DNA from: JAABPW01 sp037132275
GTDB lineage: Bacteria > Verrucomicrobiota > Kiritimatiellia > CAIKKV01 > CAITUY01
Assembly: GCA_037132275.1 (NCBI GenBank)
Contig: JBAXPK010000007.1
Location: 9,142-73,141, forward strand
Direction of reading: 5' to 3'
DNA length: 64,000 nucleotides
Every line of letters begins with the position of its first letter. Position 1 is the first letter of the stretch. Positions 51,388 through 59,214 of this stretch are shown in pieces. A model generated the notes under the pieces. That model did not search any database, had not been told where the DNA came from, and was given only the letters and a program-made list of their open reading frames with translations. The translations under genes were made by a program, and so were the position numbers.

Positions 51388-51546
51388 ATGGGACTATATG
51401 ACAGAGATTATATGAAGGAGACCCATTCCGGGGATCATGAGGAGAGTTCCGGGCCAGGGCTGATGAAATCGCGGTGGCCGCGTTGGGTTATGATCGCACT
51501 CATCTTGTTGATGGCCGGGATTATGGCCATGCATGCAATAAAATAG
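51388..51546 (+). CDS. Small single-pass membrane protein with GLYDRDY start
   Basis: 52 aa, too short for most gene finders. It begins MGLYDRDYMKE, has a charged middle, and ends with one membrane helix (WVMIALILLMAGIMAM) and 'HAIK'. The GLYDRDY-type opening recurs at the start of small proteins and rhomboid-related membrane proteins in PVC and Bacteroidota genomes, from memory; no function is known. The stop is 15 bases before the peroxiredoxin gene, which suggests a shared transcript. Only AAGG, too close to the ATG, is visible as a ribosome site. Confidence 0.65.
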   Translation: MGLYDRDYMKETHSGDHEESSGPGLMKSRWPRWVMIALILLMAGIMAMHAIK

Positions 51547-51561
51547 AGGAGGAGACCCTTT

Positions 51562-52086
51562 ATGAAATGGCTAATATTTACGGTTCTTGCGGTGGTCGTG
51601 GCTTCAGTGGTTCGGGCTCAATCCGGCACGGGGGTGGTTGTGGGCGCTCAGGCGCCTGAATTTATGGCGCTCGATAGCGATGGTCGCACCAATAAACTCT
51701 CGGATTATCGGGGGAAATGGGTTGTGCTGTATTTTTATCCCAAGGCCTTCACCCCGGGGTGCACAACGGAGTCATGCAGTCTTCGCGACGGGCATGCCAG
51801 TCTGGACGAGCTAAAGGCGGTCATCATCGGGGTCAGTTTGGATACCGTTGAGAAGCAGGCCAAATTCAAGAAGGAATATAATCTGCCGTTCATCTTATTG
51901 AGCGATTCCGACAAAGCCATCTCCAGGGCCTATGACAATCTTGCCTTGGGCAGCCTTTTTGCCAAGCGCCGCACCTTCATCATCAGTCCCGACGGGAAAA
52001 TTGCCCACATCATCGAATCGGTCAAACCCGGTTCCCACGACAAGCAGGTGGCGGATGTGCTGAAGGATCTGCAGCGGAAAATATAG
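51562..52086 (+). CDS. Exported peroxiredoxin (BCP/AhpC-TSA family)
   Basis: 174 aa. Signal peptide (LIFTVLAVVVASVVRA) is followed by a thioredoxin-fold peroxidase. Peroxidatic Cys67 is in PKAFTPGCTTESC, with Cys72 five residues on, the resolving Cys spacing of BCP/PrxQ enzymes. Later 'KRRTFIISPDGKIAHI' completes the fold. It reduces peroxides in the periplasm; PrxQ enzymes are usually cytoplasmic, so the signal peptide is notable. A strong AGGAGGAG site precedes the ATG. The reductant is unknown. Confidence 0.93.
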   Translation: MKWLIFTVLAVVVASVVRAQSGTGVVVGAQAPEFMALDSDGRTNKLSDYRGKWVVLYFYPKAFTPGCTTESCSLRDGHASLDELKAVIIGVSLDTVEKQAKFKKEYNLPFILLSDSDKAISRAYDNLALGSLFAKRRTFIISPDGKIAHIIESVKPGSHDKQVADVLKDLQRKI

Positions 52087-52104
52087 AGACGAGGATAAGA
52101 CCGC

Positions 52105-52938
52105 ATGACGACCGATTCTCTTCCCATCCGTTCCTGCGGGGAGTGTTGTACCCGGTTGGTTGATTTTGGGGTGATGCTTCAAGGCCGACCGGTGCTGGAG
52201 CATATTAATCTCCACATGCATTGCGGGGAACTGACCTCCCTGATCGGGCCGAACGGGGCCGGGAAGACCTCCCTTCTGCGGGCCATGGTCGGGGAACTTT
52301 CGCACACGGGCACACTTCGTTTCATCCATCACGGGAACATTGAGACGACAAAGCCTTTACGGATCGGGTATGTGCCCCAGAAACTGGAACTGGATCGGAC
52401 ATCGCCAACCACCGTCCTCGACCTGTTTGCCGGGGCGTTAAGCCGCTGGCCGCTTTGGGTGGGAACCCGGAAAGCGGTACGTGTGGAGGCCCTGTCGAAA
52501 CTGGAGTTGGTCGGAGGGGAATCGCTCCTCGACCGGCGGCTCTCGGAGATTTCGGTGGGGCAACTCCAGCGGGTTTTGCTGGCGTTGGCGCTGGCGCCTA
52601 TTCCGGAACTGCTTTTGCTTGATGAGCCCGTGGCGGCGCTTGACCAGGGCGGCATGGAGCGGTTCTATCAAACCGTGTCCCGGATGAGGACGGAATATGA
52701 CCTCTCTATTCTTCTGGTCTCTCATGATCTGACCTCCGCCGCGCAATTTGCGGACCGGATGATCCTGTTAAATCGCACGATCCTGTGTGACGGGGCTCCC
52801 CGCGAGGTGTTGTTGAGCCCGCTGATCCGCCAGGCGTTCGGATTTGGTTTTACCGCACAGGAGATTGCGGGACGCCGACCGGCGTTAAAGGATCTGGAGC
52901 ACGAACAATGCGCTCTCCCGATGGAGGGGATCCCGTGA
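52105..52938 (+). CDS. Metal-type ABC transporter ATP-binding protein
   Basis: 277 aa. Walker A GPNGAGKTS, Q-loop VPQKLEL, Walker B LLLLDEP and H-loop SHD are intact. The signature motif is degenerate: ISVGQLQR in place of LSGGQ. Overall it looks like ZnuC/MntB-class ATPases of Zn/Mn importers. It is coupled to the permease by a GTGA overlap. An N-terminal Cys-rich tip (RSCGECC) precedes the domain, perhaps a metal-sensing touch. No substrate-binding protein gene is adjacent. Confidence 0.9.
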   Translation: MTTDSLPIRSCGECCTRLVDFGVMLQGRPVLEHINLHMHCGELTSLIGPNGAGKTSLLRAMVGELSHTGTLRFIHHGNIETTKPLRIGYVPQKLELDRTSPTTVLDLFAGALSRWPLWVGTRKAVRVEALSKLELVGGESLLDRRLSEISVGQLQRVLLALALAPIPELLLLDEPVAALDQGGMERFYQTVSRMRTEYDLSILLVSHDLTSAAQFADRMILLNRTILCDGAPREVLLSPLIRQAFGFGFTAQEIAGRRPALKDLEHEQCALPMEGIP

Positions 52939-53765
52939 CACTGTGGCAGACCCTCTTGATGAACCTGCCCTTTGAATGGGCCCATTATGATTTTATGGGC
53001 AATGCGCTTCTGGCGGTGCTTCTGGTGTCGCCGGTGCTGGCGGTGCTGGGATGCCTGGTGGTCAATAACCAGATGGCGTTCTTTTCGGAGGCCATGGGGC
53101 ATTCCGCGTTGACAGGCCTCGCGCTGGGCGCGTTGCTGGGCCTGGCCGACCCGACCGTGACTATTGTGGGATTTGCGATGTTGCTGGCGCTGGCAATGTT
53201 CCTGATGCGGCGGTACAGCGCCGTGCCGCCGGATACCAGCATCGCCCTGGTCATGGCCTTTGTAGTGGCGTTGGGCGTGGTGCTGTTGTCCCGCGGAGGC
53301 GGGTTTGCCAGGTATTCCCGCTATTTGATTGGCGACATTTTGACCATAACGTCCCATGAATTGGGGTGGCTTGCGATTTTATCAGGGCTGGTGGGGTGTA
53401 TTTGGTTGTTTTTGTTCAATGCCTTTTTCTTTGTCAGCCTCAATCGTTCCCTGGCGGCGAGCCGCGGTCTGCCGGCGGCGTTGCTGGAGGCGGTTTTTTC
53501 CGTGCTGGTCGCCGTGGTGGTGGCGGTGAGCATCCCATGGGTAGGCTTGCTGGTGATCAATTCCATGCTGATCCTTCCGGCGGCTACCGCGCGGAACCTG
53601 GCTCGGAATACCCGTTGGTACATGCTGGGAGCGGTGCTGGTCAGTCTTTTTTCCGGCGTGCTCGGCCTCGTCTGTTCCTACTATTGGAACACCGCCACCG
53701 GTGCCACCATCGTTCTTTGGGCCTGCGGCTTCTTTGCCGCTTCATTGGTATTGAGAAGGAGGTAG
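52935..53765 (+). CDS. Metal-type ABC transporter permease
   Basis: 276 aa with about eight membrane helices, ABC-3 family (ZnuB/MntC type). 'NNQMAFFSEAMGHSALTGLA' is the family's conserved early segment and 'LLVINSMLILPAATARNLAR' its late one, which contacts the ATPase. It should import Zn, Mn or Fe. The GTG at 52935 has GGAGG 7 bases upstream and overlaps the ATPase stop (GTGA); ATG 52908 would lie deeper within that gene. The stop codon sits in the left arm of a 13-bp hairpin. Confidence 0.88.
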   Translation: MTLWQTLLMNLPFEWAHYDFMGNALLAVLLVSPVLAVLGCLVVNNQMAFFSEAMGHSALTGLALGALLGLADPTVTIVGFAMLLALAMFLMRRYSAVPPDTSIALVMAFVVALGVVLLSRGGGFARYSRYLIGDILTITSHELGWLAILSGLVGCIWLFLFNAFFFVSLNRSLAASRGLPAALLEAVFSVLVAVVVAVSIPWVGLLVINSMLILPAATARNLARNTRWYMLGAVLVSLFSGVLGLVCSYYWNTATGATIVLWACGFFAASLVLRRR

Positions 53766-53792
53766 GGCAGGCGCGCCGCCGCCCGCCCTACC
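53761..53792. repeat. 13-bp-stem hairpin (GGTAGGGC-type) at the permease stop
   Basis: GGTAGGGCAGGCG and CGCCCGCCCTACC pair with one mismatch around loop CGCCGC. No T-run follows, so it is not a standard terminator. GTAGGGCGGGC-type inverted elements are known to me as dispersed repeats in PVC genomes; that recognition is from memory. Confidence 0.65.
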
Positions 53793-53828
53793 GGGGCTTG
53801 ACGCGGAGCGGGTCAATTGCCAGTATCC

Positions 53829-54575
53829 ATGTCTATGACAGAACCGCATGAAATCCTGGATATCCAGCAGCAGTTGGTGAACAGCGACGTGTCGCCGATG
53901 CGGAAATATCTCGCTTTGGTGATCGGGCGGGGGAGTTGGCTGACCTTGATGAAGTATGAACTCATCATCCTGCTCTGTTCCCTGACGCCGGGGGCCTTGG
54001 GTCTGGTGATGCGCAAAGCGCTCTATCCGCTGTTGCTCAAGAAGTGCGGACGGAATGTCGTCTTTGGCGCCAATATCGTGCTGCGTCACCCGAAAAAGAT
54101 CGTCATCGGCGATAACGTGGTGGTCGACGATAACTGCCTGCTCGATGCCAAGGGCGATTCCAATGCCGGCATTACCATTGGTTCAGGTGTGTTTATCGGA
54201 CGGAACACAATTCTCCACTGCAAGAACGGCGACATCATCATCGGCGACGATGTGAATATTGGTTTTAACTGCGATATTGCCTCCTCCCACCGGGTGGAAA
54301 TCGGGCGCAAGGTTCTGATTGCCGCCTACAGCTATATCGTTGGCGGCGGGCATGACTTCTCCAAATCGGATGCCTCGGTCATGGATCAGAAACGTATTGC
54401 CCGCGGGATTACCATTGGCTCCGAGGCTTGGATCGGGGCGGGTGTTATTGTTCAGGACGGCTGCACCATCGGGGAAGGAACCATCGTCGGCGCCGGCGCC
54501 GTGGTGGCGGATAATCTTCCCGCCAAAGTCGTTGCCGTCGGGCTGCCCGCCAGAGTTCTCCGCGCCCGTGATTAA
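53829..54575 (+). CDS. Left-handed beta-helix (hexapeptide) acyltransferase-like protein
   Basis: 248 aa. A helical N-terminal part with one hydrophobic stretch (YELIILLCSLTPGALGLVM) precedes many hexapeptide turns ('IVIGDNVVVDDNCLLDAKGD', 'ITIGSGVFIGRNTILHCKNG', 'IIIGDDVNIGFNCDI', 'AWIGAGVIVQDGCTIGEGTI'), as in LpxA/WbbJ-type acetyltransferases. It probably acetylates a sugar of an envelope polymer. ATG 53829 is preferred to the upstream TTG 53817. Its 3' end overlaps the 3' end of the pyrC-aroK gene by 4 bases (convergent). Substrate unknown. Confidence 0.85.
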   Translation: MSMTEPHEILDIQQQLVNSDVSPMRKYLALVIGRGSWLTLMKYELIILLCSLTPGALGLVMRKALYPLLLKKCGRNVVFGANIVLRHPKKIVIGDNVVVDDNCLLDAKGDSNAGITIGSGVFIGRNTILHCKNGDIIIGDDVNIGFNCDIASSHRVEIGRKVLIAAYSYIVGGGHDFSKSDASVMDQKRIARGITIGSEAWIGAGVIVQDGCTIGEGTIVGAGAVVADNLPAKVVAVGLPARVLRARD

Positions 54576-56455
54576 CCGCGTCGATAAAGCGTGACAATAG
54601 TCTCGGCGACTTGGAGCGCCGAGTGTGTTGCGGTATCGACCTGATGAGGAAGCGAGGCGTACAGGCCCTTGCGTTTTGCCAGCAAATCCAAAATGCGCTG
54701 CATGCGGTTCTGTTCTTCCAACAGGGGGCGGTTGCGATCCTTCGCGGTACGCTCAAAGATGACCTCGGGTGTGGCGGTCAGGCACACGACCAAGCCGGTC
54801 CGGCTATAGTCGCGAATGTTGTCAGGATTGAGTACCACTCCACCGCCACAGGCGATGACCAGGCCTTTCTCTTGCGAAAGTTCCTGAGCCAAAGCCCGCT
54901 CCAGCGTCCGGAAATGCGGTTCGCCCTCCTCGGCAAAAATACGGGAGATGGGCTTGCCGGCCCGCTCCTCAAGAATCGTGTCCATGTCGACAAATTTCAT
55001 CCCGAGTCGACTGGCCAGTAACTTTCCCACCGTGCTTTTGCCGGAGCCCATGAATCCCATGAGAACGATGTTGGGCGTGCAGTCCCCTGCCGCCTTGTGC
55101 GGCAGGAACGGACGATTGGCAGCAAACGTGTGTGCGTGCTGCCAATCACGTTCACCCGCGACACAAGGTCGCGAGGGTCTATCGAAAATGAGCCGACCGG
55201 CGCAGAACGTTTTTTCGGCACGGCCGGTGAGCCGCCGGCCGTCGAAGGGCGTGTTGCGTGATTTGGAGGCGAATTCCTCGGCCCGGACGATCCACTCGCT
55301 GTCGAGATCCAGCAGGATCAGGTCGGCGGGAGCACCAGGGGCGAGTGTCGGGGCGGGCCGTCCCAGAACGCTCGCCGGTTCCGTTGTCCAGCGGGCGACC
55401 CAGTCGAGTGCGGACATCAGGCCTTCTTTAACCAGTAGGGTGTAAGTCACGCCTACGGCGGTTTCAAGCCCCACAACCCCGAAGGGAGCGGTCAGAAAAC
55501 CCTTGGCTTTTGCCGCGGCGGTATGCGGTGCGTGATCGGTGGCAAAACAGGAAATGGCTCCATCCAGCAGGCCTTGTATGAGTGCGGCGCGGTCAACTTC
55601 GCTTCGAACCGGCGGATTCATTTTGTAACACTCCGGCTTTCCGGCATCCACATCAGCGTCCGTCAGGGCCAGATGGTGCGGTGTCAGTTCGCCGGATACC
55701 CGGCATCCGGCTTTGCGTGCGGCGCGCAGGAGTTCAACCGAGCCCGCGGCGGACAGGTGTTGGATATGCATGGCACATCCGGTTGATTGGGAGAGGCGGA
55801 TATCACGCTCGACCATGACCGTCTCGGCTTCGGAAGAAATACCGGGGAGCCCCAGGGTGCGGGAGCAGGCGCCCTCATGCATGACGCCATGGCCGGCCAG
55901 TTTTGGATCCAGCGCATGATCCATGACAGGGAGGTTCAGCCGGGCGGCTTCCCGCATGGCGGCTTCCATGACCCCGTTGTCCGTGACGGTGCAACCATCG
56001 TCCGTGAACGCGACGGCGCCGGCCTTGGCGAGGGCATCCAGAGCGGCCACTTTATGGCCCGCCCGGCCTTGGGTGATGCAGGGGGCGGGAAGCACATGGA
56101 TAAGATTAGCGGCTTTGGCCCGGGTGGCGAGGACGGCGATCTCCCCGGGATTATCCAGGGCCGGACGGGTATTAGGCATGACGACGATCGTGGTGAAGCC
56201 GCCCCGCGCCGCCGCACAGCAGCCCGTGGCCACGGTTTCCGCCTCCTCCTGGCCGGGCTCACGCAAATGGACGTGGAGATCCACAAACCCGGGCGCTGCC
56301 GCCAGGCCTTTTGCGTCTATGGTCACGGTGTCCGGAGGAAGGACCGAGGGGACGGGAGCCAGGAGGCCATTTTGAATAAACAGGTCGCCGCAAGTGTCTG
56401 TTTTAGAGGCCGGATCGAGGATTCGGACCCCCTTGATATGGAAAGTGGTTTGCAC
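54572..56455 (-). CDS. Fused dihydroorotase and shikimate kinase
   Basis: 627 aa, one open frame. Residues 1-440 form a class I dihydroorotase: FVDLHVHLREPG (metal His pair), MPNTRP, FTDDG, MDHALDP, HIQHLS and FATDHAPH, for pyrimidine synthesis. Residues about 461-627 form a shikimate kinase: Walker A GFMGSGKST at 467-475, MKFVDMDTILEERAGKPI, ACGGGVVL (Walker B-like substrate site) and RNRPLLEE (lid Arg), for aromatic amino acids. A 20-30 residue linker joins them. Both halves have normal length and intact motifs, so both may be active. GTG 56455 follows a GAGGTGG; longer starts cross the rpmH promoter. Confidence 0.93.
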   Translation of the reverse strand: MQTTFHIKGVRILDPASKTDTCGDLFIQNGLLAPVPSVLPPDTVTIDAKGLAAAPGFVDLHVHLREPGQEEAETVATGCCAAARGGFTTIVVMPNTRPALDNPGEIAVLATRAKAANLIHVLPAPCITQGRAGHKVAALDALAKAGAVAFTDDGCTVTDNGVMEAAMREAARLNLPVMDHALDPKLAGHGVMHEGACSRTLGLPGISSEAETVMVERDIRLSQSTGCAMHIQHLSAAGSVELLRAARKAGCRVSGELTPHHLALTDADVDAGKPECYKMNPPVRSEVDRAALIQGLLDGAISCFATDHAPHTAAAKAKGFLTAPFGVVGLETAVGVTYTLLVKEGLMSALDWVARWTTEPASVLGRPAPTLAPGAPADLILLDLDSEWIVRAEEFASKSRNTPFDGRRLTGRAEKTFCAGRLIFDRPSRPCVAGERDWQHAHTFAANRPFLPHKAAGDCTPNIVLMGFMGSGKSTVGKLLASRLGMKFVDMDTILEERAGKPISRIFAEEGEPHFRTLERALAQELSQEKGLVIACGGGVVLNPDNIRDYSRTGLVVCLTATPEVIFERTAKDRNRPLLEEQNRMQRILDLLAKRKGLYASLPHQVDTATHSALQVAETIVTLYRRG

Positions 56456-56482
56456 GAAATAACTGTATACACCACCTCTAGC

Positions 56483-56510
56483 TTGACAGAAAAGGGAGAA
56501 ATGGTACTTT
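56483..56510 (+). promoter_or_regulatory. Sigma-70-type promoter of rpmH
   Basis: TTGACA at 56483-56488, a 16-base spacer, and TACTTT at 56505-56510, 28 bases before the rpmH start codon. The -35 is a perfect match. It lies in the short gap between the divergent pyrC-aroK fusion and rpmH. Confidence 0.65.
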
Positions 56511-56538
56511 GTGCGCCTTTTGTAGAGAGGGACAACCG

Positions 56539-56673
56539 ATGAAGATGACATATCATCCATCCAAAAAGAAACGCGCACGCAAGTGCGGATTCCGAAAAAG
56601 GATGAAGACGGCGGATGGCCGTAGAGTGATTGCGAAACGCCGCCAAAAAGGCCGTGTTAAGCTATCTGTATAA
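56539..56673 (+). CDS. rpmH: Large ribosomal subunit protein bL34
   Basis: 44 aa, very basic, below the size limit of most ORF lists. It reads MKMTYHPSKKKRARKCGFRK, then RMKTADGRRVIAKRRQKGR, which is the bL34 consensus (T-x-x-P-S-K...GFR-RM-T-GR-V-RR-KGR). AGAGGGAC lies upstream of the ATG. The rpmH-rnpA-yidD-yidC order that follows is one of the best conserved gene strings in bacteria, usually next to dnaA and the origin; here dnaA is not next door, and the divergent neighbour is the pyrC-aroK fusion. Confidence 0.97.
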   Translation: MKMTYHPSKKKRARKCGFRKRMKTADGRRVIAKRRQKGRVKLSV

Positions 56674-56682
56674 GTTTTCTGC

Positions 56683-57075
56683 ATGGTATCACCAGCAGAT
56701 AAAATTAGTATTCCAGATTCCCTGAAGCCGGATCTTCGCTTGAGGCGTCATCAACGCTTGCGGGCTAATGCTGATTTTCAGGCGACCTATGCCCAAGGTA
56801 AATCCCTTGCGGCTCGAACCATGGTGTTATGGCTCAGCAAAGCACCGGATGCTTCGCTTCGGCTTGGGGTGGTGTCCAGCCGGGTGATCGGAAAAGCCGT
56901 TCAGCGGAACCGGGCGCGGCGCCGGTTGCGTGAAGCCTGGCGCCTGAACCGGTTTCGTTTCCGTGGCGATGTGGATGTGGTGCTGGTGGCGCGCCGTTCC
57001 ATTCTTACAGCGAAATGGGAGGACGTGACGGGGGATTTGATTTGGCTGGCGAAACGGGCGGGGATACTGGCATGA
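56683..57075 (+). CDS. rnpA: Ribonuclease P protein component
   Basis: 130 aa, basic. After a variable lead come RRHQRLRANADFQATYAQGK and the RNR signature in VQRNRARRRLREAWR, with RLGVVSSRVIGKAV before it and DVVLVARRSI after. It binds RNase P RNA and helps mature tRNA 5' ends. It starts 9 bases after rpmH, and its stop overlaps yidD by ATGA. The lead of about 22 residues before the family core suggests that a shorter start is possible, but no better ATG lies in frame. Confidence 0.95.
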   Translation: MVSPADKISIPDSLKPDLRLRRHQRLRANADFQATYAQGKSLAARTMVLWLSKAPDASLRLGVVSSRVIGKAVQRNRARRRLREAWRLNRFRFRGDVDVVLVARRSILTAKWEDVTGDLIWLAKRAGILA

Positions 57076-57296
57076 TCGGGCGGTTTTTCATCATTCTGAT
57101 CAGGATCTATCAGCACACACTGGCCGCCGTGCTCGGGGGGCAGTGCCGCTTTCATCCGTCCTGTTCAGAATATGGTGTTGAGGCGATTCAGGTTCATGGC
57201 GCGTGGCGCGGGCTTGGGCTGGGGATCAGGCGGGTGCTGAAATGTCATCCATGGCATCCGGGCGGAGTGGATCCCGTGCCGGGCGGTTCAATTTAA
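57072..57296 (+). CDS. yidD: Membrane protein insertion efficiency factor YidD
   Basis: 74 aa. One short hydrophobic segment (IILIRIYQHTLAAVLG), then CRFHPSCSEYGVEAIQVHGA and VLKCHPWHPGGVDPVP, the YidD signature with its conserved Cys and His. It assists YidC-mediated membrane protein insertion. ATG 57072 overlaps the rnpA stop (ATGA); longer in-frame starts lie inside rnpA. A gap of 30 bases leads to yidC. Confidence 0.97.
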   Translation: MIGRFFIILIRIYQHTLAAVLGGQCRFHPSCSEYGVEAIQVHGAWRGLGLGIRRVLKCHPWHPGGVDPVPGGSI

Positions 57297-57326
57297 GGGC
57301 GGCGATGCCGCGTTAGGGGTTAACAT

Positions 57327-59138
57327 ATGATGAAAAAGTTTCTGACTAAAGACACATTGATTCTGGTGGCTCTTTTCGCGGCGATGCTGGCATGGGGGCC
57401 TTTGTACCAGAAGTTTTTCCCGGCGCCGCCGGCGAAGGTTAATCCCGTGGCCGCCATGGGAACGACGGCCACCAATGCCCCGGCAACCCTGGCGCCAGTG
57501 GTCGATCCACCGTCGAGCCCGGTGGTGACCGCCACAAACGCTGTGGCTGAGTTACGCCAGGCGGTCAGTAAGCCCAGACAACCGGAAACCGTGGTCGAAT
57601 TGACGAACGGGCTGGTTCGCCTGAAGGTGTCTTCCATGGGCGGTTGCGTGAAGACTGTCGAGCTGCCGGCTTATTCCATCACCCAGGACAACAAAGATCC
57701 CGTGGTGCTGGATTTCGAAAAGGTGCCCGCCTTGGCGTATCAGGGATTGGTTGGCCTTGATGAAAACAGCGACTTCACGGTCAGCGTGATGTCCAATGGC
57801 GCGGCGGCCCGTCTTGAGGCCGTGTCACCCGCCGGCCTCCGCCTGACGCGAACCATCCAGCTTGGCGCCCGCTATGAAGTGATGATAGGCGATGAGTTCA
57901 CCAACGACAGTCGCGAGGCCCAGAAGTTGCCGCCGCATGACCTGTCCCTCGGAAGTATGGGAATGTTGCCCAACGAGGCGAAGATGAGCGGGGTGGATTT
58001 TCTAGGGATTGACACCCTGTTCGCGACGGGTGATGAAGGGGTGAGGCACTGGGGAAGCAAACGCTGGTTTTCCGATGACTTGACGCTCACCGATTATTTC
58101 CAGGAAACACCGCGCCGTGGCGCGGGGTGCGTGGGACGCGCCCCGATGACCAAAATGTTGCCGCTGTCCATCCATGAACGTATCACGCGCGACATGGGTT
58201 GGGCGGCGGTGAAAAATAAATTCTTTGTCCAGATCCTGAATCCGAAAGACGGTGCGGCTGGCTGCGATTTGATTGTGGAGCGAACCAAGGGCAAGTTTGA
58301 GAATCCGGAGGAACCGAATACGTGGGAGGCGGCGGCGACACCCAGTCGTCTGGCGGCGGCGCTTCATTTTTCGGAGCGTTCCCTGGCGGCTGGCGAAACC
58401 TATCGGCGGGACTGCAGTTATTACGTCGGCCCCAAGGAACTGTCCGCGATCATCCCGCTGGGCCTTCATAAGAAGGAAATCATGGAATTTGGTCACCTGC
58501 GCTGGTTCTGTGAGGTCCTGTTGTGGAGTTTGAACAAGTTGCACTGGCTGATCCCGAACTATGGCATCGCCATTATCCTCCTGACGCTGATTGTTCGAAT
58601 CCTGTTCTGGCCGCTTACCCATAAGGGCACGGAGAGTATGAAGCGGCTTCAGGCACTCCAGCCGCAGATCAAGGCGCTGCAGGAAAAATATAGAGACAAG
58701 CCCCAGAAGCTCCACTCGGAGACCATGGCCCTGTATAAGGAGAATAAGGTCAATCCGCTGGGAGGCTGTCTTCCCATGCTGGTCCAGATCCCGGTATTCT
58801 TCGCGTTGTTCAGTGTGCTTCGCAGCGCCGTCGAGTTGCGCTACGCGTCCTTCCTGTGGGTCAAGGATCTCAGTTCGGCGGAAAATCTGCTGGTCGGAGT
58901 GAGTCCTTACCCGATCAACCTGCTGCCCATTCTGATGACCGTGACCCAGATTTGGCAGCAGAAGCTGACCCCTGCCGCCGGTGACCCGGCCCAGCAGAAG
59001 ATGATGATGTGGATGATGCCGATCATGATGCTGATGTTCCTTTACAACATGCCATCCGCACTGGTGCTCTATTGGACCGCAAACCAGGTGATGATGATCA
59101 TCCAGCTGATGTGGCAACATAGGGCAAAGAAGGCGTGA
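57327..59138 (+). CDS. yidC: Membrane protein insertase YidC
   Basis: 603 aa. N-terminal membrane helix (LILVALFAAMLAW), a large periplasmic domain (about residues 60-370, beta-sandwich, with 'LTNGLVRLKVSSMGGCVKTV'), then the Oxa1 core of five helices, including WLIPNYGIAIILLTLIVRIL, the cytoplasmic loop 'LQALQPQIKALQEKYRDKPQ', and GCLPMLVQIPVFFALFSVLR. The substrate-groove Arg lies in LIVRILF. It inserts inner-membrane proteins alone or with SecYEG. An inverted repeat follows at 59150-59198. Confidence 0.97.
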   Translation: MMKKFLTKDTLILVALFAAMLAWGPLYQKFFPAPPAKVNPVAAMGTTATNAPATLAPVVDPPSSPVVTATNAVAELRQAVSKPRQPETVVELTNGLVRLKVSSMGGCVKTVELPAYSITQDNKDPVVLDFEKVPALAYQGLVGLDENSDFTVSVMSNGAAARLEAVSPAGLRLTRTIQLGARYEVMIGDEFTNDSREAQKLPPHDLSLGSMGMLPNEAKMSGVDFLGIDTLFATGDEGVRHWGSKRWFSDDLTLTDYFQETPRRGAGCVGRAPMTKMLPLSIHERITRDMGWAAVKNKFFVQILNPKDGAAGCDLIVERTKGKFENPEEPNTWEAAATPSRLAAALHFSERSLAAGETYRRDCSYYVGPKELSAIIPLGLHKKEIMEFGHLRWFCEVLLWSLNKLHWLIPNYGIAIILLTLIVRILFWPLTHKGTESMKRLQALQPQIKALQEKYRDKPQKLHSETMALYKENKVNPLGGCLPMLVQIPVFFALFSVLRSAVELRYASFLWVKDLSSAENLLVGVSPYPINLLPILMTVTQIWQQKLTPAAGDPAQQKMMMWMMPIMMLMFLYNMPSALVLYWTANQVMMIIQLMWQHRAKKA

Positions 59139-59149
59139 GAAGAAAAGGG

Positions 59150-59198
59150 GAATCCAGAATGCCTCAAGGCGTACTCATTACTTTATTATTCTGGATTC
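59150..59198. repeat. Inverted repeat between yidC and plsY
   Basis: GAATCCAGAAT (59150-59160) and ATTCTGGATTC (59188-59198) are exact inverted copies, 11 bp each, 27 bases apart. The same core GAATCCAG recurs twice as direct repeats at the end of plsY (59861-59887), so this looks like a dispersed repeat family rather than a terminator. Confidence 0.7.
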
Positions 59199-59214
59199 TA
59201 TAAGGGAGTGCGAT

